Assembly (NCBI RefSeq): GCF_026072635.1
Contig: NZ_AP023081.1
Span: 1,386,501-1,450,500, forward strand
Source: Pseudomonas solani
GTDB lineage: Bacteria; Pseudomonadota; Gammaproteobacteria; Pseudomonadales; Pseudomonadaceae
Direction: 5' to 3'
DNA length: 64,000 nucleotides
The stretch's first letter is position 1; each line of letters starts with the position of its first letter. Both the position numbers and the translations under genes were made by a program. The notes beneath the pieces are model-generated. The model searched no databases and had not been told where the DNA came from. It saw only the letters and a list, made by a program, of their open reading frames with translations. Below are positions 6,700 to 15,090 of this stretch, one piece after another.

Positions 6700-7503
6700 A
6701 TGCCGTACATGACCATCAGAACCGGTCGAACGAATCGCTACGCCCGGTTCTACCCCTCGCGATTCCAGTTGGACCTGTACGGGAATGGCGCGGAGGAGCG
6801 CATCGACCTCGGGGTTTCCGGCAGCCGCGTGCTCGAACTGCTGCTCAACGCGCCCGGCAAGGTGGTGCCGCGCGAAGCGCTGCTCAACCATGCCTGGTCA
6901 GATCGCATCGCCAGCCAGGGCAACCTCACCCAACAGATCGACACACTGCGCCAGGTGCTCGCGGACGAGACGCAGCACGAAATCATCCAGACGCTGCCAC
7001 GGCGCGGTTACAGGTTCAATCCACTATTCCTGATCAGCACCGCGAGCGGCATTGCGACCGGTGACACGCAGGAAGAACGACTCCTGCCAATAGCTGCCAC
7101 GCCATCCTGTGCCACCGGGGGCAAGCCGACGCCATACTGGACCCGACCCTGGCTGATAGCCCTGTGCTCCCCCATCGCCATAGGGCTCTGTATCACCGGG
7201 CTGCTGTACTTCCAGCTCTCCGAGCAGCGGCTTCATACCCAGAACATGCAACTAGGAACGCTGACCATCACCTACCTCGATGAGCGCGAAGAGGCGCTCC
7301 GCGAACTGGTCCGCGACACGGCCGTGCTCAACCCGCGCCTGCAATCGTTGGTCAGCGCTTCCACTCACTTGCTGGTGTTTCGCAGCGCCGACTTCTACGA
7401 GATCGTCTGTCTGCACGACGGGCGCAGCGCCAGTTGGTTGATGGTGCAACGCAACATCGTGGACTCGGTCCCCGAGGCCCAATTGGCGAGGTGCCTGCAA
7501 TGA
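6700..7503 (+). CDS. ToxR/CadC-like membrane-bound transcriptional regulator
   Basis: This 267-residue protein has a cytoplasmic OmpR/PhoB-type winged helix (about residues 15-108), with 'LTQQIDTLRQVLAD' and 'IIQTLPRRGYRF' typical of CadC/ToxR proteins. One membrane segment follows at about 151-172, then a periplasmic domain of about 95 residues with two cysteines (C237, C265). ToxR has the same order and a periplasmic disulfide. The start ATG 6700 has AGGAG seven bases before; a longer upstream frame lacks family sequence. It overlaps the next gene by four bases (ATGA), as toxR is tightly followed by toxS. It is predicted to bind DNA while anchored in the inner membrane and to sense the periplasm. 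Confidence 0.8.
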   Translation: MPYMTIRTGRTNRYARFYPSRFQLDLYGNGAEERIDLGVSGSRVLELLLNAPGKVVPREALLNHAWSDRIASQGNLTQQIDTLRQVLADETQHEIIQTLPRRGYRFNPLFLISTASGIATGDTQEERLLPIAATPSCATGGKPTPYWTRPWLIALCSPIAIGLCITGLLYFQLSEQRLHTQNMQLGTLTITYLDEREEALRELVRDTAVLNPRLQSLVSASTHLLVFRSADFYEIVCLHDGRSASWLMVQRNIVDSVPEAQLARCLQ

Positions 7504-8000
7504 CGCTTCAGCGTCTTCGCCAGCGGCCCCGCCGCCATTTGCTGGTGCTGCTCTCGGTGCTGGCCTCAGGCCTGGCGCCAGCTTCGCTGTGGTATGGCAC
7601 GCGCTCGACCCAGATGATCGACGGCCAGTACGCCGCCAACGGCCAGGTGGTGCTCGAAAGTGGCCAGGTGCTGGACATCGTCCACTGGACCCTCTTCCGC
7701 GACGGCCGCTTTTATACGATGACCCGCTACGGACGCAGCCTGCTGGAAACATCCGGGCGGGTGGAGCGCGACCTCATCGGCCACCTCAGCCTGCTGGTCG
7801 AGAGTGGCGGCCCGACCGATGCCCTGCAGACCAGCGGCAACGATGACGAGGTGATGCTCAACCTGCTCTACAGCAACCAACGCGGCTCACGAATCCGCAT
7901 GGAGCCCCTGGGTGATTGCTTCTGGGCCGTGGAAACACGGCACATCTTCTGCCCGCAGAAGAGCCGGGGGCCCTTCAGGCGCGCCAACGAAGCCCTATGA
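7500..8000 (+). CDS. Small membrane-anchored periplasmic protein, ToxS-like position
   Basis: This 166-residue protein starts with a basic N-terminus and one hydrophobic segment (about 13-32) that serves as signal or anchor; the rest is predicted periplasmic. Two cysteines (C140, C151) near the C-terminus match the cysteine pair in its partner. No domain was recognised from sequence. ATG 7500 overlaps the stop of the winged-helix regulator, so the two are translationally coupled. By analogy with ToxS and similar effectors it may stabilise or gate the regulator. That is inference from arrangement and topology. Confidence 0.65.
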   Translation: MTLQRLRQRPRRHLLVLLSVLASGLAPASLWYGTRSTQMIDGQYAANGQVVLESGQVLDIVHWTLFRDGRFYTMTRYGRSLLETSGRVERDLIGHLSLLVESGGPTDALQTSGNDDEVMLNLLYSNQRGSRIRMEPLGDCFWAVETRHIFCPQKSRGPFRRANEAL

Positions 8001-8185
8001 ACCAGGGCTGCCCGGCCCGCTCACCCGCACAACAACACTGAAAGCATGGCCGGTAGTGCCTCTATCCGAAGCAAAGAAAAATGCGTTCAGAAGATTCAGA
8101 ACCACACCGCGGGATGGAGCAGAGCACAGCGAAAGCCATCACCTACTCGACTCGACCCGAACGTTTTCGCAGTGTCTGCGAGGGT
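8001..8185. other. Intergenic region between convergent genes
   Basis: No gene, RNA or clear terminator was recognised. The stop of the ToxS-like gene lies at 8000 and the stop of yhhQ at 8186. Confidence 0.4.
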
Positions 8186-8839
8186 TTAGGCCGGGCGTTC
8201 GCTACGCGGGGTAATGGCCCGCAGGATGCCGTTGAGCAGCACGCCGTAGAGCGGCACGAACAGCACCAGGCTGACGCTGAGCTTGACGCCGTAGTCCACC
8301 GTGGCGATCTCCACCCAGTGCTCGGCCATGAAGGGGTTGTCACTGTGCCAGAAGGCCACCGAGAAGAAGGTGAAGGTGTCCAGCAGGTTGCCGGCGATGG
8401 TGGAGACCACCGGGGCGATCCACCACTGGCGCATCGTGCGCAGGCGGTCGAAGACCTGGATGTCGAGGATCTGCCCCAGCACGTAGGCGAGGAAGCTGGC
8501 CAGGGAGATGCGGGCGACGAACAGGTTGAACTCGCCCAGGGCGGCAAAGCCCTGGAAGGCCGCGTCCTGGAACAGCACGGAGACCACGTAGGAGGCCGCC
8601 AGCGCCGGCAGCATCACGCGGGCGATCACCTGGCGCGCGGCCTGTTTGCCAAGCAGGCGCACGGTCAGGTCGGTGGCGAGGAAGATGAACGGGAAGCTGA
8701 ACGCGCCCCAGGTGGTCTGCCAACCGAACAGGGTCATGGGCAGCTGCACCAGGTAGTTGCTGGCGATGATGATCAGGATATGGAAGGCGATGAGACCGGT
8801 CAGCGCGGGGCGCCAGACCGTGGGAAGAGCTGCGGGCAT
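8186..8839 (-). CDS. yhhQ: Queuosine precursor transporter (YhhQ family)
   Basis: This 217-residue inner-membrane protein of the YhhQ/QPTR family imports 7-cyano-7-deazaguanine (preQ0) or 7-aminomethyl-7-deazaguanine (preQ1) for tRNA queuosine synthesis. About six hydrophobic segments are visible. The family signatures 'LFGWQTTWGAFSFPFIFLATDL' (read as two parts) and 'ISLASFLAYVLGQILDI' are present, as is 'STIAGNLLDTFTFF'. The ATG at 8839 follows an AAGGA that is the tail of a preQ1-I riboswitch, which independently supports the substrate class. It is monocistronic. Confidence 0.9.
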   Translation of the reverse strand: MPAALPTVWRPALTGLIAFHILIIIASNYLVQLPMTLFGWQTTWGAFSFPFIFLATDLTVRLLGKQAARQVIARVMLPALAASYVVSVLFQDAAFQGFAALGEFNLFVARISLASFLAYVLGQILDIQVFDRLRTMRQWWIAPVVSTIAGNLLDTFTFFSVAFWHSDNPFMAEHWVEIATVDYGVKLSVSLVLFVPLYGVLLNGILRAITPRSERPA

Positions 8840-8850
8840 GGTGATTCACA

Positions 8851-8882
8851 TCCTTTTTGCCGATGGGGTTAGGGAACCCATG
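8851..8882 (-). promoter_or_regulatory. preQ1-I riboswitch overlapping the yhhQ ribosome-binding site
   Basis: On the minus strand, ATGGG (8881-8877) pairs with CCCAT (8867-8863) around a loop TTCCCTAAC. An A-rich tail ends in AAAAAGGA (8858-8851). This is the compact H-type pseudoknot of class I preQ1 aptamers, where the A-rich tail folds back on the P1 stem and the loop captures the AGG. Because that AGG is the Shine-Dalgarno of yhhQ, ligand binding should block translation initiation. Confidence 0.8.
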
Positions 8883-8974
8883 TCGCAGCCCCATGGCCAC
8901 GACGGCGCGCATTCTAACTTGACCCGCGCGTCAAAAAAAGACGTCGAGCCAGTGCTTTCGTCGGCGGTCGGGCC

Positions 8975-11653
8975 TCAGCCGTGCGCCAGCGCCTCGGCGT
9001 ACACCGCCAGGCGGCCGCGCCCACCGTTCTTGGCCTGGTAGCAAGCGATATCGGCCTGGCGCAGCAGCTCGGCCGGCTCGCTGTTGCCGGCCCGCAGGGT
9101 GGCCAGGCCGACGCTGGCGCCGACCTGGAAGACCTGCCCCTCCCACTCGAAGCGCAGCGCCTGGATGTGCTCGATCAACCGCGCGGCGAGCATCTCCGCC
9201 TGGACCAGGGGGCAGCTGCGCAGGATCATCGAGAACTCGTCGCCGCCCAGGCGCGCCAGCAGGTCGCCGCTGCGCACCAGGTCCTGCATCAATCGCGAGA
9301 TGCGCCGCAGCAGTTCGTCTCCGGCGGCGTGACCAGCGTTATCGTTGACCTGCTTGAAGTGGTCCAGATCGATGAAGAACAGCACGCTGTGCCCGGCGTT
9401 CTGCTCCACCTCGCGGCAGCTCTCCGCCAGGGCGTCCTCGAAGGCCGGGCGGTTGAGCAGCCCGGTCAAGGCATCGTGGGTGGCGGCGTAGCGCAGGTGC
9501 TTCTGCATGGCCCGCGCCTCGCTGACATCGGTGAACACCAGCACGCTGCCGAGCAGCTCGCCTTCGGCACTGCGCACCGGGGCCGCCTGGCCACGCAGGG
9601 CGATGAGGCCACCGGCGCCATGGCGCAGGGACGAGTGCCCGGGAATGCTTTCCACCGTGCCCAGTTCCAGGCAGGGCCGCACCGGGCTGGCCACCGGCCG
9701 CCCCTCTTCGCTTTCCAGGGGCAGCACGCGCTCGATGGCCTGGCCACGGGCCGCGGCGGTGCTCCAGCCGCTGAGGCGTTCGGCCACCGGGTTGAGAAAG
9801 CGCACACGGCCGTCCAGGTCGGTGGTGATCACCCCGTCGCCGATGGAGTTGAGCGTCACCTGCAGGCGCTCGCGCTCGTCGTTCAGGCGTTCGGTGAGTT
9901 CGCGCAACTGGGTCACGTCCCAGTTGGTGCCGATCATCCGGGTGGGCTTGCCCTCGGCGTCCAGGGCCAGGCTGCCGTGGCCACGCAAGGCGCGGACATC
10001 GCCATTGGGCAGGGTGACGCGGAACTCCACGTCCAGCTGCGCCAGGCCTTCGCGCACACGCTGTAGCTCACGTTGCATGGCGTCGATATCGCCGGGGTGG
10101 ACGAAGCGCGCCCACTCCTCGTAACTCACCGGCCGCCCCAGCGGACGCATGCCGTAGAGGCGGAACAGGCTGTCGTCCCAGATCATGTCGTCGCTGATCA
10201 GGTCCCAGTCCCAGACACCTACGCCGCTGGCGCCGGTGGCCAGGGAATAGCGCTGGGCCAGCTCGGCCAGTTCGGCCTCGGCGCGCTTGCGCCGGTCGAT
10301 GTCTTCGATCTGCGCGATGAAGTACAGCGGCCGCCCTTCCGCATCGCGCACCAGCGACACCGCCAGCAGTGCCCAGACTGCGGAGCCGTCGCGGCGCAGG
10401 TAGCGCTTCTCCAGCCGATAGTTGTCGCGACGGCCGGCGAGTGTGTCCTGCACCAGTTCCAGGTCGCCGGAGAGGTCATCGGCATGCGTGATGCCCTGGA
10501 AGCTCTGTGCGCTCAGCTCGTCCGGCAAGTAGCCGAGCATCTCGCACAGGGCGCGGTTGACCCGCTGCAAGCGGCCATCCAGCCCCACCAGGGCCATGCC
10601 GATGGCCGAGTGCTCCATGGCATCGCGGAAGCGCGCCTCGCTGGCCGCCAGTTCGCGCTGGCGTCGCCGGCCCTGCTCCACGGCGGCGGCCAGCAACAGG
10701 GGCGGCAGCAGTGACAGCAGCAAGGGCAGGTAAAGGGTGATCTCCTGCCACAGTGGCGTTACCGGCGGCAGCTCCAGCCCGCCCATGGCGACCATCAGGC
10801 CGCCGCTGAAGGAGGTCAGGGTCACCAGCAGCGCCGTGCCGGCGAAGGGCAGCCGCACCGCCGCCAGCAGCAGCGGCAACGACAGGTAGACGAAGGGCGA
10901 AGGCAGCAGGCGCAGGGCCACCAGGGTCACCAGCAGCACCAGCGGCACGTAGAAGAACAGTTCGTTAGGGCGCTTCGGCGAGCGCAGGGACTGCAGGCCG
11001 TGCTGCTGCAACTGCACCGTCAGCGGCAGGATCGACAAGGTGCCCAGCACCGCGCCCTCGTACCAGGACAGCCAGACCCGGCCGAAGCCGGCATAGCCGA
11101 TGCTCTGCACGATCAGCGCCCCGAGGGTGGAGCTGACCAGCGGCGGCAGCAGCGCCCCCAGGAGAATGAAGCGCAGGAAGGCCGAAGGGCTGCGGCTCAT
11201 GTTCAGCGCCACGCCGGTGCGTCGCAGCAGGGTGGCGGCGAGAATCATCTCCAGCATGTTGGCCGGCAGGAAGCTGGCGGACATGGCCAGGGTGTCGCCC
11301 ATCAACCGCCCGGCGATCATGTTGGCCACCAGCATCGCCCCCAGCAGCGCCGGCCAGCGCCGCAGCGGCTGGGCCCAGAGGAAGGTGATGCCGAAGGCGT
11401 TGGCGTACCAGAGGGTGGCGATGGTGCCCGGCTGGCGCGCCAGCCACACGGCGCCCAAGGCCAGCAGCAGGTAGCCGAGGAACACCAGCAGCAGGGTCGC
11501 GCCGAAGCGCCCGGGAACGACCGGGGCAGTACTCACGGCCGGGCGCATCGGAAGGCGGATGGGGCTGGACAGCTGGTGACCACGGCTCATCTCCGGGCAG
11601 TCTGCGATTCGTCGGGGACGCTCCATCACAATAGCGAATGGCGCGCCCCGCAC
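8975..11653 (-). CDS. MASE1-PAS-GGDEF diguanylate cyclase (DgcE-like)
   Basis: This protein of up to 892 residues has an N-terminal eight-helix MASE1 sensor (about 50-330), three PAS domains (about 340-720, with PAC-like ends 'IAQIEDIDRR', 'GTNWDVTQ', 'VFTDVSEA'), and a C-terminal GGDEF domain. The active site reads LARLGGDEF and is intact. RSGD lies five residues before it, so the inhibitory I-site is intact too. It should make c-di-GMP in response to a membrane signal. It resembles E. coli DgcE without an EAL domain. The start is unsure: GTG 11653, ATG 11626 and ATG 11590 are all in frame and none has a good ribosome site. It lies 18 bases after a LysR gene. Confidence 0.85.
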   Translation of the reverse strand: MRGAPFAIVMERPRRIADCPEMSRGHQLSSPIRLPMRPAVSTAPVVPGRFGATLLLVFLGYLLLALGAVWLARQPGTIATLWYANAFGITFLWAQPLRRWPALLGAMLVANMIAGRLMGDTLAMSASFLPANMLEMILAATLLRRTGVALNMSRSPSAFLRFILLGALLPPLVSSTLGALIVQSIGYAGFGRVWLSWYEGAVLGTLSILPLTVQLQQHGLQSLRSPKRPNELFFYVPLVLLVTLVALRLLPSPFVYLSLPLLLAAVRLPFAGTALLVTLTSFSGGLMVAMGGLELPPVTPLWQEITLYLPLLLSLLPPLLLAAAVEQGRRRQRELAASEARFRDAMEHSAIGMALVGLDGRLQRVNRALCEMLGYLPDELSAQSFQGITHADDLSGDLELVQDTLAGRRDNYRLEKRYLRRDGSAVWALLAVSLVRDAEGRPLYFIAQIEDIDRRKRAEAELAELAQRYSLATGASGVGVWDWDLISDDMIWDDSLFRLYGMRPLGRPVSYEEWARFVHPGDIDAMQRELQRVREGLAQLDVEFRVTLPNGDVRALRGHGSLALDAEGKPTRMIGTNWDVTQLRELTERLNDERERLQVTLNSIGDGVITTDLDGRVRFLNPVAERLSGWSTAAARGQAIERVLPLESEEGRPVASPVRPCLELGTVESIPGHSSLRHGAGGLIALRGQAAPVRSAEGELLGSVLVFTDVSEARAMQKHLRYAATHDALTGLLNRPAFEDALAESCREVEQNAGHSVLFFIDLDHFKQVNDNAGHAAGDELLRRISRLMQDLVRSGDLLARLGGDEFSMILRSCPLVQAEMLAARLIEHIQALRFEWEGQVFQVGASVGLATLRAGNSEPAELLRQADIACYQAKNGGRGRLAVYAEALAHG

Positions 11654-11671
11654 AACAGCTGGCTGTGACGC

Positions 11672-12607
11672 TCAGCGCGGCGTCTGGGCCACCCCCTGCC
11701 AGGGTGCGCCGAGGAGCAGCTCGCCGCAGCGCTGGCGGAGGAACTCGCGCAGCAGGTTCACCGGCTTGCTCAACTGGGCGCGGTGCGGGCAGATCAGGTT
11801 CAGCGGCGTGGGCTCGCCGAGGTAATCCTCCAGGGCCAGCTGCAGTCGCCCGGCACGCACGTCGGCGGCCACGTCCAGCCAGGATTTGTACACCAGCCCC
11901 TGCCCCGCCACCGCCCAGCGCCGCACCACGTCGGCGTCATCGCAGACCCGGTCGCCGGCCACGGTGACCACCTGGCTGCGGCGCCCCTCGAGGAAGGTCC
12001 ACTGGTCATGCACGCGGCCACCGAGCAGGTACAGCAGGCAGTTGTGCCGGTGCAGTTCCTCCGGCGTGCGCGGCCGGCCATGGCGGGCGAAGTAATCCGG
12101 CGCACCACAGAGCACGCGGCGATTGCCCGGTGCCAGGGGCAGCGCCACCAGGCTGGAATCCTCCGGCTCGCCGGAGCGGATGGCGATGTCCACCGGCTGG
12201 CGGAACAGGTCGGCCACCTGGTCGCTGAGGAACAGGCGCACGCTGAGGCGCGGGTGCTCGGCCTGGAATTCGTCCAGCCAGGGCAGCAGCACGTTGCGGC
12301 CGAAATCCGACGGCGCCGAGAGCTGCAGCAGCCCGCCGATGTCGCTCTTGCCGCCGGCCAGCTGCTGGTGGCCCTCGTCCAGGCTCTGCAAGGCGGCGCG
12401 GGCGTGCACCAGGTACTGCTCGCCCTCGGCGGTCAGGCGCAGGCTGCGGGTGGAGCGGGCGAACAGGCGGGCGTCGAGGCGCTGCTCCAGGCGCTTGAGG
12501 GCGGCACTGGCCACGGCCGGGGAGATCTCCAGCTCGCGGGCGGCGGCCGAAAGGCTGCCACGGTCGGCGGTACGGACGAAGACGGTCAGGTCGTCGAGGC
12601 GCAGCAT
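11672..12607 (-). CDS. LysR-family transcriptional regulator
   Basis: This 311-residue LTTR has an N-terminal helix-turn-helix (about 1-60, with 'GSLSAAARELEISPAVASAAL') and a periplasmic-binding-like effector domain. The 'FGRNVLLPWLDEF' and 'VDIAIRSGEPEDSSL' stretches place it in the CrgA/DmlR branch. ATG 12607 is preferred over TTG 12613. It diverges from the monooxygenase/oxidoreductase pair at 12704 across about 95 bases, so that pair is its likely target. A GGDEF gene follows 18 bases downstream in the same direction, possibly by read-through. Confidence 0.9.
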   Translation of the reverse strand: MLRLDDLTVFVRTADRGSLSAAARELEISPAVASAALKRLEQRLDARLFARSTRSLRLTAEGEQYLVHARAALQSLDEGHQQLAGGKSDIGGLLQLSAPSDFGRNVLLPWLDEFQAEHPRLSVRLFLSDQVADLFRQPVDIAIRSGEPEDSSLVALPLAPGNRRVLCGAPDYFARHGRPRTPEELHRHNCLLYLLGGRVHDQWTFLEGRRSQVVTVAGDRVCDDADVVRRWAVAGQGLVYKSWLDVAADVRAGRLQLALEDYLGEPTPLNLICPHRAQLSKPVNLLREFLRQRCGELLLGAPWQGVAQTPR

Positions 12608-12703
12608 TTTCAAAAACCCTTTGAAAGACTGTCGTCTTCTAGCTGATTTTTCTTCGCCGCGAAATGGCTCAACCTATGCGCCATTAACCCCGGAGACGCC
12701 GCC

Positions 12704-12997
12704 ATGACCCCCTCGCTCCACCTGATCGCCCATATCGATGCCCTCCCCGGCCAGGCCGAGGCGGTGGAAGCCGCCCTGCGCGAGCTGGTGGCCGCCAGCC
12801 GCAGCGAACCCGGCTGCCTGCAGTACGACCTGCACCGCGACCGCGCCGACGCGCTGCGCTTCGTCATGCTGGAAACCTGGCGCGACGACGCCGCCCTGGA
12901 GGCCCACAAGGCCACCGCCCACTACCGCCATTTCGGCGATGCCCATGGCAGCCGCCTCAAGGGCGTCACCCTCACCCTTCTCGATCGCCTCGCCTGA
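12704..12997 (+). CDS. Antibiotic biosynthesis monooxygenase-like (ABM) protein
   Basis: This 97-residue ferredoxin-like-fold protein of the ABM/YgiN type is usually a cofactor-free quinol monooxygenase. Typical elements are 'LRELVAASRSEPGCLQYDL', 'FVMLETWRDDAALEAHKAT' and the following His-containing 'HYRHF'. The start ATG 12704 has GGAG eight bases before. It is 15 bases from the next gene, a quinone-reductase-like dehydrogenase; the pair suggests electrophile or quinone detoxification. It is divergent from the LysR gene. Confidence 0.88.
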   Translation: MTPSLHLIAHIDALPGQAEAVEAALRELVAASRSEPGCLQYDLHRDRADALRFVMLETWRDDAALEAHKATAHYRHFGDAHGSRLKGVTLTLLDRLA

Positions 12998-13012
12998 ACC
13001 CAGGAGCCCACG

Positions 13013-14026
13013 ATGAAAGCCGTTGCCTATTACCAGTCCCTGCCCATCGACCACGCCGATGCGCTGCAGGACGTCGAACTGCCCGCCCCCATCCCGGGCC
13101 CCCGTGACCTGCTGGTGGAGGTCCGCGCCATTTCGGTGAATCCGGTGGACACCAAGATCCGCCGCAACGTGCTGCCGGAGAACGGCCAGGCCAAGGTGCT
13201 GGGCTGGGACGTGGCCGGCGTGGTCAAGGCCGTGGGCAGCGACGTGACCCTGTTCCAGCCGGGTGACGAGGTGTTCTACGCCGGCGCCCTGACCCGCCCG
13301 GGCGGCAACGCCGAGCTGCACCTCGTTGACGAGCGCATCGTCGGCAAGCGCCCCCGAAGCCTGGACTTCGCCAAGTCCGCCGCCCTGCCGCTGACCGCCA
13401 TCACCGCCTGGGAGCTGCTGTTCGACCGCCTGGGCATCGCCGAAGGCAAGGCCGACCAGGGCCAGAGCCTGCTCATCGTCGGCGCGGCCGGCGGCGTCGG
13501 TTCCATCCTCGTGCAGCTGGCCCGCCAGCTCACCGGGCTGACCGTGATCGGCACCGCCTCGCGGCCGGAAACCCAGGCCTGGGTCCGCGAGCTGGGCGCC
13601 CACCACGTGATCGACCACAGCCAGCCCCTGGCCGCCGAACTCAAGCGCATCGGCCTCGACAGCGTCACCCACGTCGCCAGCCTGACCCAGACCGACCAGC
13701 ACCTGGAACAGCTGGTGGAAGCCCTGGCGCCCCAGGGCAAGCTGGCGCTGATCGACGACCCGGCCGGCCTCGACGTGCTCAAGCTCAAGCGCAAGAGCAT
13801 CTCGCTGCACTGGGAGTTCATGTACACCCGCTCGATGTTCGAGACCGCCGACATGATCGAACAGCACAGGCTGCTCAACCGCGTCAGCGAGCTGATCGAC
13901 GCCGGCGTGCTGAAGACCACCTTCGGCGAACACTTCGGCCGCATCGACGCCGCCAACCTCAAGCGCGCCCACGCGCTGCTGGAAAGCGGCAAGGCCAAGG
14001 GCAAGATCGTGCTCGAGGGGTTCTGA
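13013..14026 (+). CDS. Zinc-binding-type alcohol dehydrogenase / quinone oxidoreductase (YogA-like)
   Basis: This 337-residue MDR protein resembles the YogA/ZADH group. The N-terminal 'AISVNPVDTKIR' and 'LGWDVAGVV' lines are the quinone-reductase pattern. 'LLIVGAAGGVGSILVQLARQL' (two overlapping parts) is the NADPH-binding turn. Structural-zinc cysteines are absent. It likely reduces quinones or unsaturated carbonyls. AGGAG precedes ATG 13013. It forms an operon with the ABM protein under the divergent LysR regulator. Downstream lies an 880-base gene-free stretch holding a repeat element. Confidence 0.88.
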   Translation: MKAVAYYQSLPIDHADALQDVELPAPIPGPRDLLVEVRAISVNPVDTKIRRNVLPENGQAKVLGWDVAGVVKAVGSDVTLFQPGDEVFYAGALTRPGGNAELHLVDERIVGKRPRSLDFAKSAALPLTAITAWELLFDRLGIAEGKADQGQSLLIVGAAGGVGSILVQLARQLTGLTVIGTASRPETQAWVRELGAHHVIDHSQPLAAELKRIGLDSVTHVASLTQTDQHLEQLVEALAPQGKLALIDDPAGLDVLKLKRKSISLHWEFMYTRSMFETADMIEQHRLLNRVSELIDAGVLKTTFGEHFGRIDAANLKRAHALLESGKAKGKIVLEGF

Positions 14027-14069
14027 GAGCGTCGCCTGCCGATGGGGTGTCCACCTGGGCGCCCCATCG

Positions 14070-14557
14070 CGAATGAATTGGCTATGTCTGCGTTAAGTGT
14101 TGCTAGAGGATTTGAGTCCAGCTGATTGCCGAGCTTTGGTGATGTTTCTGGTTTCGCCCACCCGGGCGAGTCCCTTTTAACAATCGCCTTAAAAGGAACC
14201 AAAAGGGCTTGCCCCATCATCCGGCCCGACTGCGTCGGGTTCCCTCACTCCATCGCCGCTCGAGGGGGCCGGCGCGATGGGCCATCCATGGCCTGGCGCG
14301 CCTCTCGCGGCATCCATGCCGCTCGTCCCCCGGTGCAACGACTGCGTTCGGCCTCCTGGAGGGGCGTTGGCGGCTGCTCCAACTTTCTTCGTCCAGCGCA
14401 TCGCCATGTGGTGCGCACGGGCTTTCGTAGGATGGTGTAGAGCGAAGCGAAACCCATGCGGTGGAGGCGGCACAAACCCTCAAGCGCCCGGAAAGTACCG
14501 TGCTTGAGCGCCTGCATTAAAACCACAACAGCTAACGCCGACAGAGCCAATGAATTT
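14070..14557. repeat. ~490-bp inverted-repeat-bounded element, copy 1 (MITE-like)
   Basis: The left end reads AATTGGCTATGTCTGCGTTA. The right end, read on the minus strand, is ATTGGCTCTGTCGGCGTTA, so the ends form an imperfect terminal inverted repeat. The whole block recurs at 22286-24049, where an IS splits it. The interior contains AACCAAAAGGGCTTGCCCC and the GTAGGATGGTG...GCGAAACCCATG motif. Open frames inside are fragmentary and not protein-like. It is read as a non-autonomous, probably mobile, intergenic element. Confidence 0.7.
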
Positions 14558-14910
14558 GCTCCCACCGGCGGCGCTGCGCGCCGCTTGGCGACTGAAGTCG
14601 CCCCTACAGAAGCGGCAAGCCACCCTGCAAATGCCAGATGCGTGGGTGGAGGTCGCTTTTTACCTCCACCAAGCGGGGCCGGGAATGGCATTTCGTTATG
14701 CATGAAGCTCTGCATCGATGGGTTTCGCTGGGCTCGCGGAACGCCGCCCGACCCATCCTACGAATACGTCGATGCTGGCGGGGTGCATATCGTGGGCCCA
14801 GCGCCTCCGCCGAACGGTCGTCCACCACCAGTCGGCAATTTGATCCGGGTCATTTTCTGTCATCTACCCGGGTCTACACTGGGGGCTCACTTTCTCAGGG
14901 AGAGGGCACC
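14558..14910. other. Gene-free stretch with a dispersed motif at 14717-14765
   Basis: After the inverted-repeat element there is no credible gene until 14911. At 14717-14765 ATGGGTTTCGCTGGGCTC and CCCATCCTACGAATACG flank a GC-rich middle. This is a variant of the intergenic motif also found at 14423, 23913, 52006 and 60267. Confidence 0.5.
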
Positions 14911-15090
14911 ATGAACGTCATAGTCCGACCACTCCGTACCACCCAGGGCAACAGTTGGCAGGTCTGCATGGACCAGCACGCGGTGAGCTTCCGCAGCGAG
15001 GCCGAGGCGCAACGCTTCGTCGCCACGCTGGAGGCGCGGCTCAAGGCGCCGCACGTGCTGCCCGAGCTGAAACAGCGGGCTGCGGGCTAG
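14911..15090 (+). CDS. Small conserved-looking protein of unknown function
   Basis: This 59-residue protein begins MNVIVRPLRTTQGNSW, contains 'MDQHAVSFRSEAEAQRFV' and then a helical tail. The compact strand-strand-helix look recalls DUF2188-type small proteins, but I cannot assign it firmly. The start ATG 14911 has GGGAGAGG just before it, much better than any earlier start in the longer open frame. The stop overlaps by four bases the stop of the convergent transporter gene. Confidence 0.65.
   Translation: MNVIVRPLRTTQGNSWQVCMDQHAVSFRSEAEAQRFVATLEARLKAPHVLPELKQRAAG

Noticed and set aside
8930..8950. TTGAC...GTCAA inverted repeat as a terminator
   Set aside because: The stem is short and the T run lies on the wrong side for both flanking transcripts.
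14189..14473. Similar short open frames inside both copies of the inverted-repeat element
   Set aside because: The frames are preserved only because the DNA is repeated; they lack ribosome sites and change length between copies.
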